From NCBI GenBank assembly GCA_012934845.2, contig WNNJ02000084.1, forward strand, positions 1-64,000: a stretch of 64,000 nt of DNA, written 5' to 3'. A program made the position numbers and the translations under genes. This DNA comes from Pomphorhynchus laevis (lineage: Eukaryota; Acanthocephala; Palaeacanthocephala; Echinorhynchida; Pomphorhynchidae). The notes under the pieces are model-generated. The model was not told the DNA's origin. It saw only the letters and a list, made by a program, of their open reading frames with translations, and did no database searches. This document shows positions 36,772 to 50,300 of this stretch, one piece after another; position 1 is the stretch's first letter, and each line of letters begins with the position of its first letter.

Positions 36772-36965
36772 AGGAACAAAGAAGAACATATTTCGCTTTA
36801 TTTAAAATACATTATTTCGATAACTCCTGCTATCATCATCAGGATTACAATAAATCATAAAAAATTACAATCAAAAATTTATTGTAATCATGATTATGAT
36901 AGCAGGAGCTATTGAAATATTGAATTTAAAATAAAGGGACACATTTTCTTCTTCGTTCCAGTAAA
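36772..36965. repeat. Foldback (MITE-like) ~190 bp
   Basis: The left arm (AACAAAGAAGAACATATTTC ... TCCTGCTATCATCATCAGGA) and right arm (reverse complement AACGAAGAAGAAAATGTGTC ... TCCTGCTATCATAATCATGA) are about 80 percent identical over ~85 bp around a ~25-bp AT loop. No ORF. Confidence 0.8.
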
Positions 36966-37190
36966 ATACTTATTATTCCTCAGCTTATCTCTCACAGAGA
37001 AGTCGCTGCTGCCAGCAACTTCTTCCACAACGAACGATGTTGGGTCATCTCGTGTCCTATATCGGTCACTATTCCCAGGTCATTAATGTCCTCCTTGACG
37101 CAATCTTTCCAGCGTTTCTTTGGCGTCCTTTCCTTTCGATCTTAACTTTTTCAGCGCTCCTTATCCAATGATCATCCTCTCTTCTTGCTA
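36966..37190 (-). mobile_element. LINE C-terminal fragment
   Basis: Minus strand reads RKGRQRNAGKIASRRTLMTW-like in one frame and, across a break, the typical LINE end KKRWKDCVKEDINDLGIV then HRSLWKKLLAAATSL. The motif GRPKKRW...D followed by ...WK.L ends many RTE-type LINE proteins. Only this end survives. It abuts the foldback at 36,965. Confidence 0.65.
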
Positions 37191-38350
37191 CATAATACTT
37201 GCTTTAGTAAAATATTAATTAATTTTAATAAAAATTTGTTTTCGTTTGTATACATCAATTTAAATCTCAAATTTAAAAAAGTTACCTGTATTCTATAAAA
37301 TTGTATAGTTTTGCTAAGTTTAAAAATGCTTGTGTTATTAGGTTGGTAGCATTTATATTTGTTGTCCCAAAACACATTGCAATTGTTTTATTTGCTGTCG
37401 AAATATGCTCAAACAGTATTTATTTTCTTTTAAGTATCGAACCATAAATAATTTGAGCTGAAATATTATATAACTTAATTTTAATCTTAATTTTATCCGA
37501 TTAAATTTTGAATTCCAATGATAGTTGATTAAGCATTAGCTCAATAAAATTAATTTTATCGCGGTTTTCGTTTGTTTAGCTTGTTCTTAAAATTGAATAT
37601 AAATCATTATATAGTAGAGAACACTTTATAACTTGGATTATAAATTTTTAATACTGAATTATCTAAAGGTTTAGGCAATATAGACTATTAACAGTTTACA
37701 CCGACATTTTGTTAAATTATGTTTTATAGCTTTTCTTAATTAGATATTTTAATAAATATATTTGCCTAATATTTTTATTAAATTATTTTAATTCATTATT
37801 ACTAAATATTTAATTGTAAATTAATCAATATTAATTAATATATAATTAGATTTGATATCAAAATTAGTTCATATTAATCAATATATTATAATATCAATAA
37901 AATATTATAAATTTAATATAACTAAAAAATTAAATTATAATAAATTAATTTAAATAATTTTTATACTAAAAATAAATAATTATTATATAAAATAAATATA
38001 AATATTATTCAATAAATAATTATTGTATAAAAATTATTTAAATTTTCATAAAAATATGTTTCAAATAGTGACCAAAGAGAATGCTTTTAGATTAAAACCT
38101 CTTCTTATCTACTATGCTGGTTGTTGTTTCTGACAAATTGTATTTATTAAAAACGCAAGCCGAAACAATAAAACTATTAGTCAATATTTTAATAATTTTT
38201 GGAAACGATTATCTATTATAAAATAGATGATGATGTGCTAATTTTAAAAAGCACATTATTTTAAAAATATCTTACAGAAAGTTCTTTACTAATAGTTCGT
38301 GATAATATGTGAGATAAAGTATTTTATCTACACACATTTTTTCGTGATAG
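37191..38350. other. AT-rich; possible further INPP4 exon near 38,060-38,130
   Basis: TKENAFRLKPLLIYYAG (about 38,069-38,122) compares weakly with the SLRKDTLLKSVFGGA segment that precedes the next confirmed exon in INPP4A. The splice sites do not give agreeing phases, so it is not called. The rest is low-complexity AATTAAT sequence. Confidence 0.35.
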
Positions 38351-41300
38351 CAATTAAAACTACAAAATACTTGGATAAATCCTTACGTCAAGTTCTTTAA
38401 CTATGTCGATGACAATGAACTTATAGTGCTGAAACAATTTCTATGGGAACATGATTTTACAGTATTGTGTCCACTTTTACTAACGTAAATTGATTTTTCT
38501 TAATCAATTGCTAATGATTTTTACTATCTGTGCAGGGAATCAAGAATACAAAACCTAATGGAACTATCAGAAACGATCCTACATTTAAGAGAAATAATAC
38601 CTAAGGTAGTTTTGTAATTAATCAATGTTGGTGTAAGAGGGCAATTGAGCGGAATGAATAAGTCTGGGTCATAAGATTTAGATTTTGGATTATTCAAATT
38701 GAATTGCGTAAAGGTTAAATTACATTGTTTAATTGATTTATAAAGAAATTTTGCTACGCTTTGCATTTTGATTTTTCTAAGTCTAGATTAATAATCAAAT
38801 AAGTAATTTTTTGATTAGCATCTTATTATCAATTAGCATTTTCGCGAATAATTTTAATTTCTAAAATGTAGTGGCGGTCTTAAAAATTACGAAAGATTAT
38901 TGTAATATTGTATAATATATCAAACAATATAAATTTAATGTTTTCGTAAAAGTGCATAAATTTTATTTTTACCTTTTTATTTTTATTTATATTACTTGAT
39001 TTTTAGCGAAGAATGCCCGAAAATTAATTCTCGGGGATGCTTTTATACCACCAAATTATGCTATATATGCTAGCAAATATTATATTTTTTGGTATAATTT
39101 GGCAGTGTGATTTGTGAACAGCAGGTTTTTTCGGTTTATTGTGGGATCGCCCATGACAGGGATTATTGATATAGTGGTCATTTTGTATAGCGATCAACCT
39201 TTGCTTTTTTATTCTTCCGTTTATGTATTGACGTATATATAGCAACGAAGAATATAATTAGCTTGATACGTTTTAAAATAAAATATTATTGTTTATTTCA
39301 CAATTGAGGTTATATATATTTATCGTATTATACATATCAAGAATTCCTGTCATGGGCGATCTCACAATATATCGAAGAACCTTGCTGTTCACAAATTATA
39401 ATTTTAAATTAAACTATATATAAGTTCTATCACATTTCGGTGTGATACTACTTTATGGCAGTATACGCTGAGTTAATTATAAGGCCATAGGCGAAAGAAT
39501 TGTTGGTTCCCAATTACAAAAATCAGGAAATATTAATATTACATTATCCTATCGTAAGTAGGAAACTTCATTCAAGTATATTTAGTTGTATGCATAAAGG
39601 GGCTTTTAAATATTGTGGGATAATATGGAGGATTATAATTGTGGGGTTAACACCATAGTTGGTAAGTAATTTAACTTATGAGATAGTAATTACAAAACCA
39701 CATCTATATATAGCATATATTAAAGCATATAAATAAATATTTTCATTGAAATTGGTAAATTGAAAGAGTATATTTTATCCTTCACCATTTTACATACATA
39801 ATGCTTATATATAATTTACTAATTATATATACTATAATTAGCAAATATACTCAACATATTTTATAAAATATATTTGATAATTACAGAAAACGGTAATTAA
39901 ATATATCAACAACAAAGCGACGTTCAGAATATTTTAAATTCTTTCGATGAAAGTAATTATATATAATGACTCATTCGTATTTTATGATACTAAGCAATAA
40001 AGTCACCTACCAGAAATTAGTTTGATTCAAATTATTTTCAGTTAAAAATTGAAAAATTAAATAAATATAGAAGCTTAACCTTTTAAATCTATTTAGGTAA
40101 TATACCATTTTAGAAAGTGCGTAGAAGGTATCTTTTATTACAAACATATTTTAGACTAATACAAAGTTGCATCAGTCTATTAACTTAACTGGTAAGCATC
40201 TCAATCGTTTGCGCAATCATCTATTAACCTCTGTAAGCAATATCCGAGACCTAGGTACAAATTATAACATATTTTGATTAAAAAACCACAGTTTTAGGTC
40301 CAATAACACATCGGATTTCTAAGAACAAAACTCCGATAAAGTATCAATGCTTACCACTAAATTTGAGCTGTCACCAGTTTGTCGTGGAAAAACGGTTAAG
40401 TGATGATCCTAATCAGCACCAAATGTTGAATTCTGTTTTGGGTATCGTGTACACTATTTTAGCTAATTTGTTCGCTGTTTTGTTATATTAGTTTGCACGT
40501 ATAACTTTTTTATTTTAAATTAATTAGTGATAAAACATTATATTAGTAACTCATTTTCAGCAAATTATGATGCCAGGGATGGTGAGCTGAAAGAAAATTG
40601 AAAACAAACACAGCCTAACGCTGTGCCGTTTCGTCATTGTTTAGACTCATCAGTACCGAGTACCTCCACTGCTAGATGCAGAGATGACTGGTAGGCGGCT
40701 GCGTAAACTAACAATAACTCTCAGTGTGATACGAATATCACACTGGGAGTATACACTGGCTGGTCCTGTGATAACTACAAAGAATTCCTACCAGTCTGCG
40801 TAACAAAATACGACTAAAATCGCAATAACTGCGCACGTGGTGTCACCAAATCACTACTGTAATATTAATAACTTTCATTTTCAACAAATTATGACGTTAG
40901 GGATGGTGAGCTGAAAGAAAACTGAAAACATTGTTTTCAGTTTTCTTTCAGCTCATTATCCCTGACATTATATTAGTATTCATTATAATATAATAAATAT
41001 TAATATAATCGCATATTTTATAATAATATAATATATTATAATATATAATATAATCGCATATTTTGATTTTAATATTGTGGAAAATATTACAACTTATATG
41101 CAATATAATTTGTGATACAAATTTAGTTTATATTAATATTGCTTATAGATTAATATTATATTTTATAATAATGTAATGAATATTTTTTTACATAATTTGT
41201 GTATTTTACAAATTACAGATAAAATAGTATATTTTTGTTTGATCCAATAGCAATTTGCATAATTGCCGAGTTAAATTGACTATACTGACTAAATTTATTT

Positions 41301-44300
41301 TGTGATTTAAAAGCTTTGCTTGTAACATATAAAATTAACAAATAAATAATGAATTTATACGAAATATATAAGCAATATATAAGACATTAATATAATTGTA
41401 ATTATATTAATAATGATTTTTTTGATACAACAATTGATTGAGTAAAAACGAAAAATAGAAAATTCAAATCGAATAACTTCAAATTACATTTTCTACATAT
41501 TGATGCTCGAATACACATAGAACTGACTTTTGCAAGTTTGAAGCCAATTTTGCATCGCAGAATTGGCTTCATTGCAGTATAATTTGGGATACAAATTTAG
41601 TTGGTTTATATTAATATTGATTATAGATAAATATAATAATTTATAACATTTAACATATTTATGTAAATTAGCTGTTTGAGATTTTGAAGTGCATGCTATA
41701 AAACACTCAATATAACTTATATCTTTTGTAAGTTAATATCCATTTTTCATTATAAAATATCAATGTGAGATTAGCCAATATGCACTTTAAACTATTTTTA
41801 ATTTGAAATGCATACCGGATGCGCTCAATTTACACTAATCTGAAACAAGGATCTCTGCTTACTAATTGTTACGGACATAATTAATTTTCGTACCACTTTA
41901 TTAATTTTTATAATTCATCGCAATATCTTTTTTGATAAAAAATCTGTTTTATAGGTAATATTTGTAAAGTAATATATCTCACAATGTGATATAAATCTAT
42001 ATATTAATTATTGATATGTATACCGTCAACTTAAAGTAAACAGTTGCGTGCCTTATTTTATAAATATATTTAAAAAATTTATTACTAAAATATACTAATT
42101 CATTTGAAAGCACATTGTTATTTATACAAATTAAATGAAGTTTGAAATTCCACTGTATTACTTTATTTTTAGAAGGACCTATATGTTTCACTACATTTGG
42201 AGCGCCATGTTCACACTTGATGGGATTTCGTAAAGGCACTGGATCACTTTTTCAATGTAACGAAAGCACTGAAGGCAAAGCATTATCCATGATAGACAAT
42301 ACATTATCTGTTTACGCTGCTGTCAGCTCAACGTATCAGGATTTGTGCAATTCATTTAATCAGCTTGCAGAAGTACATGAGTTAGAAGAAGTAATTAATC
42401 TGCATATAAAATTGTCATCAATATTAGCAAATGTAAGTGGAGATCATTAAATGATTGATTTCATCATATTTAAGATTATCTTTCGCAATTTATTAATAAA
42501 AATGCAGCGAGGATTGAAATCGTTAATTAATCAGATAATCTTTCTGAGTTAATGCATTTTATACTATATAAATTAAAAATAAATATAAATAATTAAATAA
42601 TTATAAGATTTAATACAATTTTTTATAACGATTAAATTTATAATTAAAATTTAAGATAAAAATCAATTTTTATGAATTGATTAATAAATAACAAAGTATT
42701 GATATGTGGATCAAACCCAAAGTATTGAATTGATGTTAATTATACAATCTCATATACTAGCCATTAAATGGCTGGATGATGACATGTTAGAGAAACTAAA
42801 TCATAATGAAATAAAGAATTTAATAAGAAATTTAGTAATAATATAACACAAAACCTTTTTTAAAAGCATGACTCATTAAACAACAATTAAATAATTCGAA
42901 TTTATTATTAAATAAAATAACTGTATAACAATAACATTGAAAAAAATAAGATAAATAACAAAATCATTTTTATATTAAGATTATATATTCTGCTTTGATA
43001 TTCTTATCAATATCAACTTGCAACATTTCAATGATGCAATAAAAATTATAAATACCACATTAAACAATGAATATTAAAATTTTATTTTTAACATTAAAGA
43101 TTTTGTCATTTTTTGTAAATATAAATCAAATCAGCTAACTGAGTCAACGTATTTAATATAATTATAAAATAAACAAAAAAAATAATGCTAAATCAAAATT
43201 TAATAATTAAATATTAAAATTAATAATTGTTTTTAGATTTTCTATAATTTAAATCAAGTTAAAATAAAAAATTGAAATTTAAAATAAACAACATTTTTAT
43301 GAATTGACTAATAAACAACAGACGTTGTATCCGAATAAGGATTATAGGTCATCAGGATGAACTGCTTTGCTATTAGGTTTCGGCCCCTAACCCCTACCCA
43401 ACATAGCAGCGGGAGCAAATACGTGTTAATGACGTATTTCCTCTGATTAAATTTGATTATATAGTTTCTTAATCTAATACAAAGTATATTATTTATTATC
43501 CATCCATAAAAATTTTCCGCTAATGATTTTAAATTTATTCTTAAGATTATTGTGTTGATTTATATATTTTACTATATTCTGCTTGATGTTATTTTTATAG
43601 TAACTAGTTAAAAATATGCATCTATTAAATTATTTAAATGATTTTAAAGAAAGCCAATATCATTACATATTGTTGCAATTCTTAAAATTTCATTATTTAA
43701 TGTATTATATTTTATTTTATTCCTTTATAAAATATAATTATATTTTATATTAGAATATAAAATATTCTTTAAAATTCTAAATATGTAATATATAATATAT
43801 TATATTATAATTTTTCTGACCAAGGTTATATTATCTAGAAAACAAAGTCCACAAGTCAATAATAACCTGTCAAAATAACAAATTAGACAACTGATCAGGT
43901 CAGACCTAATTATTTATCTGACCTAATTAGATCAGGTCAGATAACTGAATCAACGTTTTTTATACGATATATAAATTAAAATAAAGATAAATAATAATCA
44001 TTGAAAAGTAGACTTTTTCTTTAAAAACTATGCGTCTACAGATTTTTGCAAAAGAATTGAATTTCGAAAAATTAAATTGAAAATTGAGTTTATACGATAT
44101 ATTAATAAATATAAGGATAAATAATTAAAATAATAAATAATTATATAAGATTTTATATAATTGATATTTGTATAACGATAAAATGTATAATAAAAATTTG
44201 AAATAAAAATCAATTTTTATGAAGTGACTAATAAATTAGATATGATGTATTCGAATAACGATGTATTCGAAAGTATTACATTGTATAAAATAATTTATAT

Positions 44301-47300
44301 ACTTATAAAAAAATTAAAATTTTTTCAGTTATATGAAAATGTTAACTTTTAATTATTTTATATTTTAATTAAAATGTTTTTCAAAATAATCGAATAACAA
44401 AACGTATTTTCAATGAAATTGTTTAAATATTTTAATATGTAGTGCATTTTATATCAATAGGTTATAATAGTAAACATTATTATCAACGTTACGTTTTGTC
44501 TGCTTTACGATATATGTAAATTTAGGCTGAAACATTTGTCAGTATGATTATGCTAGACGTGATGAGAATAATAAGCGATAATTCCAGAAGTAATCAAAGT
44601 TCATTAGAAATTATAAGTAATTACACAGGTGTTCAACTCAGTTATCTGGTTAGTATTATTGTCGAATAATTTTATAATTGAAAAACGATAATAATAAACA
44701 CAGGTGTTTATTATTAGTGACATGAATCACTCAATCGAATACGTTATTTATCTGATCGAAATTAGGTCGCTAAAGTGAAGTATAATGATTTATATCAAGT
44801 ATTTTAGAACGAATTGTGTGAAAGTTGACAAAGTGTGTCGTAAATTTTTAACGTTTTTGAAATGATATTTTCCAAAGAGTTATTACAGCCTAAATTGCAA
44901 ATTTTCATTTTTTTCTACCTTGGATTAAGATCGATTTATTCAAAATTTGATTTATAACTATTTATATAGCAATATTTAACAATATAGTTATCCTAAAATT
45001 TCAGACTTATGTTTAAAGCAGTTACACTAACTGGTGGTTAGTGTAATTTCTACCTTATTGCTTAATCAACTAATTATTTAGTCGTTGATTAACTAGTCAA
45101 CTACCTTAATAAGCATCTATTCTAACTTTGTTTGATTAAAAATTTAGTTACTATTAATTAATAATTAATTATTAGTTAATTATTCATTATTAATATTAAA
45201 TAATAACTATTAGTTAATTATTAATTATTATTTTATCCTTTTTCGACTTTATTTCTCAAACAAAGTTGAAAATGTTGTGATCTTATGACTACTTCTATTT
45301 GTAATGCCTTATTTGTGTAAATATTTTTGATTTATATATTATATTATGAAAATATTATATAAACTTTTATATATTTTCACTAATATTAATTGAAATCACA
45401 AAATAATTTATGACCACAATAAAAGTTAGTAATTTATTTTTATAAAACATATTTTTTATAGTAATTAATGTATAACTGACATCCTGCCCATTTCAACTCA
45501 CTGATTCAAATTATGTAATTAAATCAGATTAGCTAACTGAGTCTGGGTATTTTATACTATTTATAAATTAAAAATAATGCTAAATAATTATAAATAATAA
45601 ATAATGATATAATATTTTATATAATAGATATTTAATAAAAATTAAAATTTAAAATAAAAAATATTTTTTTGATTCTTATCAATTTGGCTAATAAATATTT
45701 AACTAATGCTTAATAAATCAGTTAATAAATAACAAACAATGTATCCGAATAAGGAATAGAGGTCAGCAGGAGCAATTGTTATCAGGTTTCGGCTCATATT
45801 CCTCGACCCAACATAATTGTTATAATTGTCATTGTTATAATTGTTATAACATTTTATATAATTTACATAAAGTTAAAATTTATTATTGAAATTTAAAATA
45901 AAAGTTTATTTTTATGAATTGACTAATACCACATTCCTGAGCCAGTAGCATGAAACCGCCTTCCTATGACATTCGCTCTTCTTCATCCTTTCACACTTTC
46001 AAACAGTTACTTTAAATCCAACTCATATCTTTCGGCAAAGTCTGACCTGATCTTTCATTTCAAATCTGTCTCTCTGGTGTATATATCTTGTCCATTAAAA
46101 CCAAAATCCATTGTCGGAAATGCTAACGATAAACCTGACATATTTATTTACATATTTCTTATTATTCACATATTTATTATTATTTCTTATTATTTACATA
46201 TTTCTTTACATATTTCTTGCCACTGAATTTACTTTTTTTCTTTTTATATTTTTTTATTTGTGGACCTGTAAGTGGCTCCTTTTACATTTGCCACATAAAA
46301 TAATTTATATAATATTCTATTCTCCACATGATTTTGATTTGGAAATAAATCATAGTATAACAGCGCATATTCACCAAACAACATGTTGAATATCCAGATA
46401 ATATTTTAGTTGATGTAATAAGGCTAGCGGTGTCAATATGTTGTATGAATTTACTAGTAAAAACGAGAAAGTTTTATCCAAAATGAAAATATTAACGGTT
46501 TCAGGAAAAAGTGTAATAATTCATTTCAGCTAACTGAGTCTAGATATTTTATAATTTACATAAATTAAAAATAATTATAAATAATTATATAAGATTTGAT
46601 ATAATTTGTATTTATATAACGTTAAAAATTTAAAATTAAACTTTAAAATAAAAATCAATTTCTATGAATTGATTAATAAATAACAGACGATGTATCAGAA
46701 TAAGAATTAGAGGTCATCAGGAGGAACTGCTATGCTATCAGGTTTCGGCCCCTAACTCCTCTACCCAACATAGCAGTGGGACAAAATACGTGCTAATAAC
46801 GTATCTCCGCTGATAGTGTACCTTATCCTAATACTTTATTATCCATCCATAAAAATTTTCTTCTAACGATTTTAAATTTAGTCTTTATAATATTAAGTTG
46901 ATTTATGAATTTACTATTTTTTGCTTGATGTTATTTCTATAGTAACCTAGCTAAAATATGTATCTATTAAATTATTTAAATTATTTTGAAGAAAGCCAAT
47001 ATCATTACATATTGTTGCAATTCTTAAAATTTCATTATTTAATGTATTATATTTTATATTATAATATATTAAAATATATTATTTATTATCCATCCACATA
47101 CATTTTCGAAAAATATTTATTATTAAAATTTAAAATAACAACCAACTTCTATGAATTAACAATAAATAACAGACGATATATCAATAATAATTTATTTATT
47201 TATTTAATAAATAAAAATAAATAAATAAAAAATTAATTAAAATTAATAATTAGATTATAAATAATAATAAATAATTGTTATAATATTTTATATAATTTAT

Positions 47301-50300
47301 ATTAAGTTAAAATAATAAATTGAAATTTAAAATAAAAGTCATTTTTATGAATTGACTAATAAATAATAGACGAAGTATCAGAATAAGAATTAGAGGTTAT
47401 CATAGGAACTAATATGTTATCAAGTTTTGGACCCTATTCGTTGACAAAACATAGCGGCGGGGCCATTCGCTGCTAATAACATATTTCATCTTATGAAATT
47501 TGATTATCTTAAGTATCACAGTATTTAATATTAAGTTATCTTATATAACTTATAACTTATATTATATAACTTAATAAAATTCGAAAATTTGAAATTTAAA
47601 ATAAAAGTCAATTTTTATAAATTAACTAATAAATAACAGACGATTATCAGAGTAAGGATTTGAGGTCATCATAATGAACTAATTGCATATATTTCTACAA
47701 TTAGAAAATTAGAAGGCATTTTTTTAATTAAAAACTGAAACTCAAAGCTGACATCGTATATTTTAGAAATTTGTGATTATAGAAATGATGTGATTATTTA
47801 AAATACCATATGCCAGCCAGCATAAAAATTAAGATTATTTTATAATCCTGATTAATAATTTGATTCAATTAATTATTAAAAATTTATTAATAATTTACAG
47901 TCTTTAAGAATGATATTAGAAATGTTGAGAAGACATTATTTATATGGCTACTATCTTTGTTGATTGACTCGACACATAAGCTGCACTTTTAAACAAGACG
48001 GAAGGTATTTCCTTTTTATCCATATTTCCGAGGACTGGCTACATCACGAACTATAAGTTTAAGCCATTTAGCAGTTTAACACAAGAGTAATCGAAAATTA
48101 CTCGCTAATGTTAGATTACTCATTTGGTAATATAAAATCTGAATTAAAGTCCGTATAACTAATTGAGTGTAACTACGTAATAAAATAATTAGGTTGTCAA
48201 AGAAGTTCCTTAGCTTTTTAGCTTATAAATATGGTTGCACATATGTTAGATCATACAAAAATGTAATAATCGAAATGAAAAGCATGTGAATCAACTTTTG
48301 TCAACGTTTCGAAACCTTTCTTATGCCGGAAGTTGCTGAAATGCTAAATAACCAATATATAAAAAATTGAAATAATATCTATATACTAATTAAAATAAAT
48401 TATGTTCAAACGCATTTAATAAAATTGTATATAAGCTTTTCTCACATGTTACGATGTTATATGAATCAATAAAATAATAAATAAATAAGTTAATTTATTT
48501 GTATGTTATCACGTTATTATTGCCAACTTTTCTTACCGCAGAAATTATATATTTTTATGTTATAGGTCATCTCATATATTTTTATCAAATATAGACATCA
48601 AAGAATATATGAATTAGATAGAATATCAAAGAATATATTAGTTTATCTTTTAAAGTTGAAAATGAATAGTATAAAAAAGGATTCTAACGAATGGCAGATG
48701 TAATGTGCCAATAGCCAATTTGGCTTTAGGGCATGTTCTCGTCTATATCGTTTACATTTCGATTAAAATAATTTATTTTTAATACAGGACATAGAGATAA
48801 CTTAAAATAACTCAACAACTTAATATATCAATTAGATAGAACCGAAACAATAATCGTAACGAATAATTGAATATTTCATAAACTCGCTACAGTTAGTTTA
48901 AGATCAATTTTAGAGACAGCTTGTGATCATCACTTCCTTTATGATCATTTGATTTTATATGATTTGATCAAAACTTAATATTTTTTATTAAAATTTATTT
49001 TAAAAGTGACTTAATTGGAATCTTTTATAAAGACAATAAAAATTGTGATTTTAATGTTTTTATTTAAATTGTACATCGACTTCATCGAAATTACCGCTTG
49101 TAATTTGTAGGATTACGTTATCATTTGCACATAAAAGTTCATTTTCTTTATAATACGTAAGAGTACCTAGCGTTGAATCGTTTACCTTAACATATTCTGA
49201 TTTTATTTCGATCGCTACTTCTTTCGACATCATTTCCATCGAAAATATGTTATCATTTACATCGTATGAGATTGTAATGTCTGACGGCAAATCTGTTATT
49301 GTGGATGACTGCTTAACTTGTAAGCGATGATTTGTGGTATCATAATGTATTACGAAGTTAGAGCACATTATCGTAACACAGCCTTCTTTTAGATATACTA
49401 TTGGATTACAGTGTAATTGCATATACATCGCTGAACTTATTGATTCCTTAAGTAAGTGGTTAAAAGATGGATCTCCGAGAATACAGGGCGACAAAGCCGA
49501 TGAAAGAAGTTTACCGTCGGAAGATACGGCGATGGACGATCCGTCTTTTTTCCTTATAAGAAGACGTTCAGCGTTAATATCAGCAAATTTTCCTGTCAAT
49601 GCATCAATCAGTAAAATACTCTGTCGATAATTTACTAATAGTTTTATTTGATCATCCATACAAATACAGACATCATTACCGAGACTACTAAGTGAGAATC
49701 GCAAACGTGGAAATTGCAACCTTAATGTTTCATTGAATGATATATCTATGGAAAAATCCGTATCGATTTGAATGTTCCCGTATCCAGCTGTCGATATGTA
49801 AAAGGGGTAGTGATTGCACTGTATTATCGGATATAACTTAAGTTCTTTATTTCGCTCACCTCGCTGATCTAACGGTATTTGATAGAGTGGCAGTTGTGCT
49901 GGAAGAATTGGGAACGGATTTCCACTTGGATCATGTTCTGAGCTAATAGTGTTCACATTCCTTTTGCTATTTGTCCATCGCTTCTTGTTTTGTCTGTGTG
50001 AATTTACCCTATAATGTTCTGTTGATGTTAACTGTTTAGGTTGCCTTAATTTATATTTTTCCAACGACATTGCTACTTTGCAAAAAAAATAAATTGTAAT
50101 TAAAATTAAGAATATTATCTCTTCGAAATTGGAGAATCTTCGGAACTTTTATCTTATCGTCGCTTTGTTTTATTAAATATTCGGCGATAATGTAAAGGTT
50201 CTGCATTTTATCATTTCTAATCCGATTAAACAACGTTTTCTTAGAAAACAGTTTACTGTTCGATTTTTATTAAATAGCAACGAAATTGTTGGAGAAAATA

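Noticed and set aside
36820-36860. Hammerhead-like CTGATGA ... TATC-GAAA on the minus strand
   Set aside because: The boxes arise from the foldback palindrome (TCCTGCTATCATCATCAG); spacing and stem II are forced by the arm and no stem III or cleavage triplet exists.
38524-38766. Minus-strand ORF of 80 codons
   Set aside because: Shadow of the INPP4-like exon 38,536-38,605 on the plus strand, which has splice sites, phase and homology.
39487-39540. Exon-like stretch IGERIVGSQLQKSGNINITL before a GTAAGT
   Set aside because: Attractive donor, but its phase does not fit between the exons ending at 38,605 and starting at 40,155, which join in phase directly.
45966-46389. Two overlapping ORFs of 86 and 92 codons
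   Set aside because: They run from an unassigned island into TTATTTACATATTT simple sequence; hydrophobicity follows composition and no neighbour supports them.
43335-46780. PLE-tail GAAA and CTGATGA boxes as a true hammerhead
   Set aside because: Order is GAAA first, with two extra C between helix 2 and GAAA and no room for stems I and III; the fold differs from the hammerhead consensus in either permutation.
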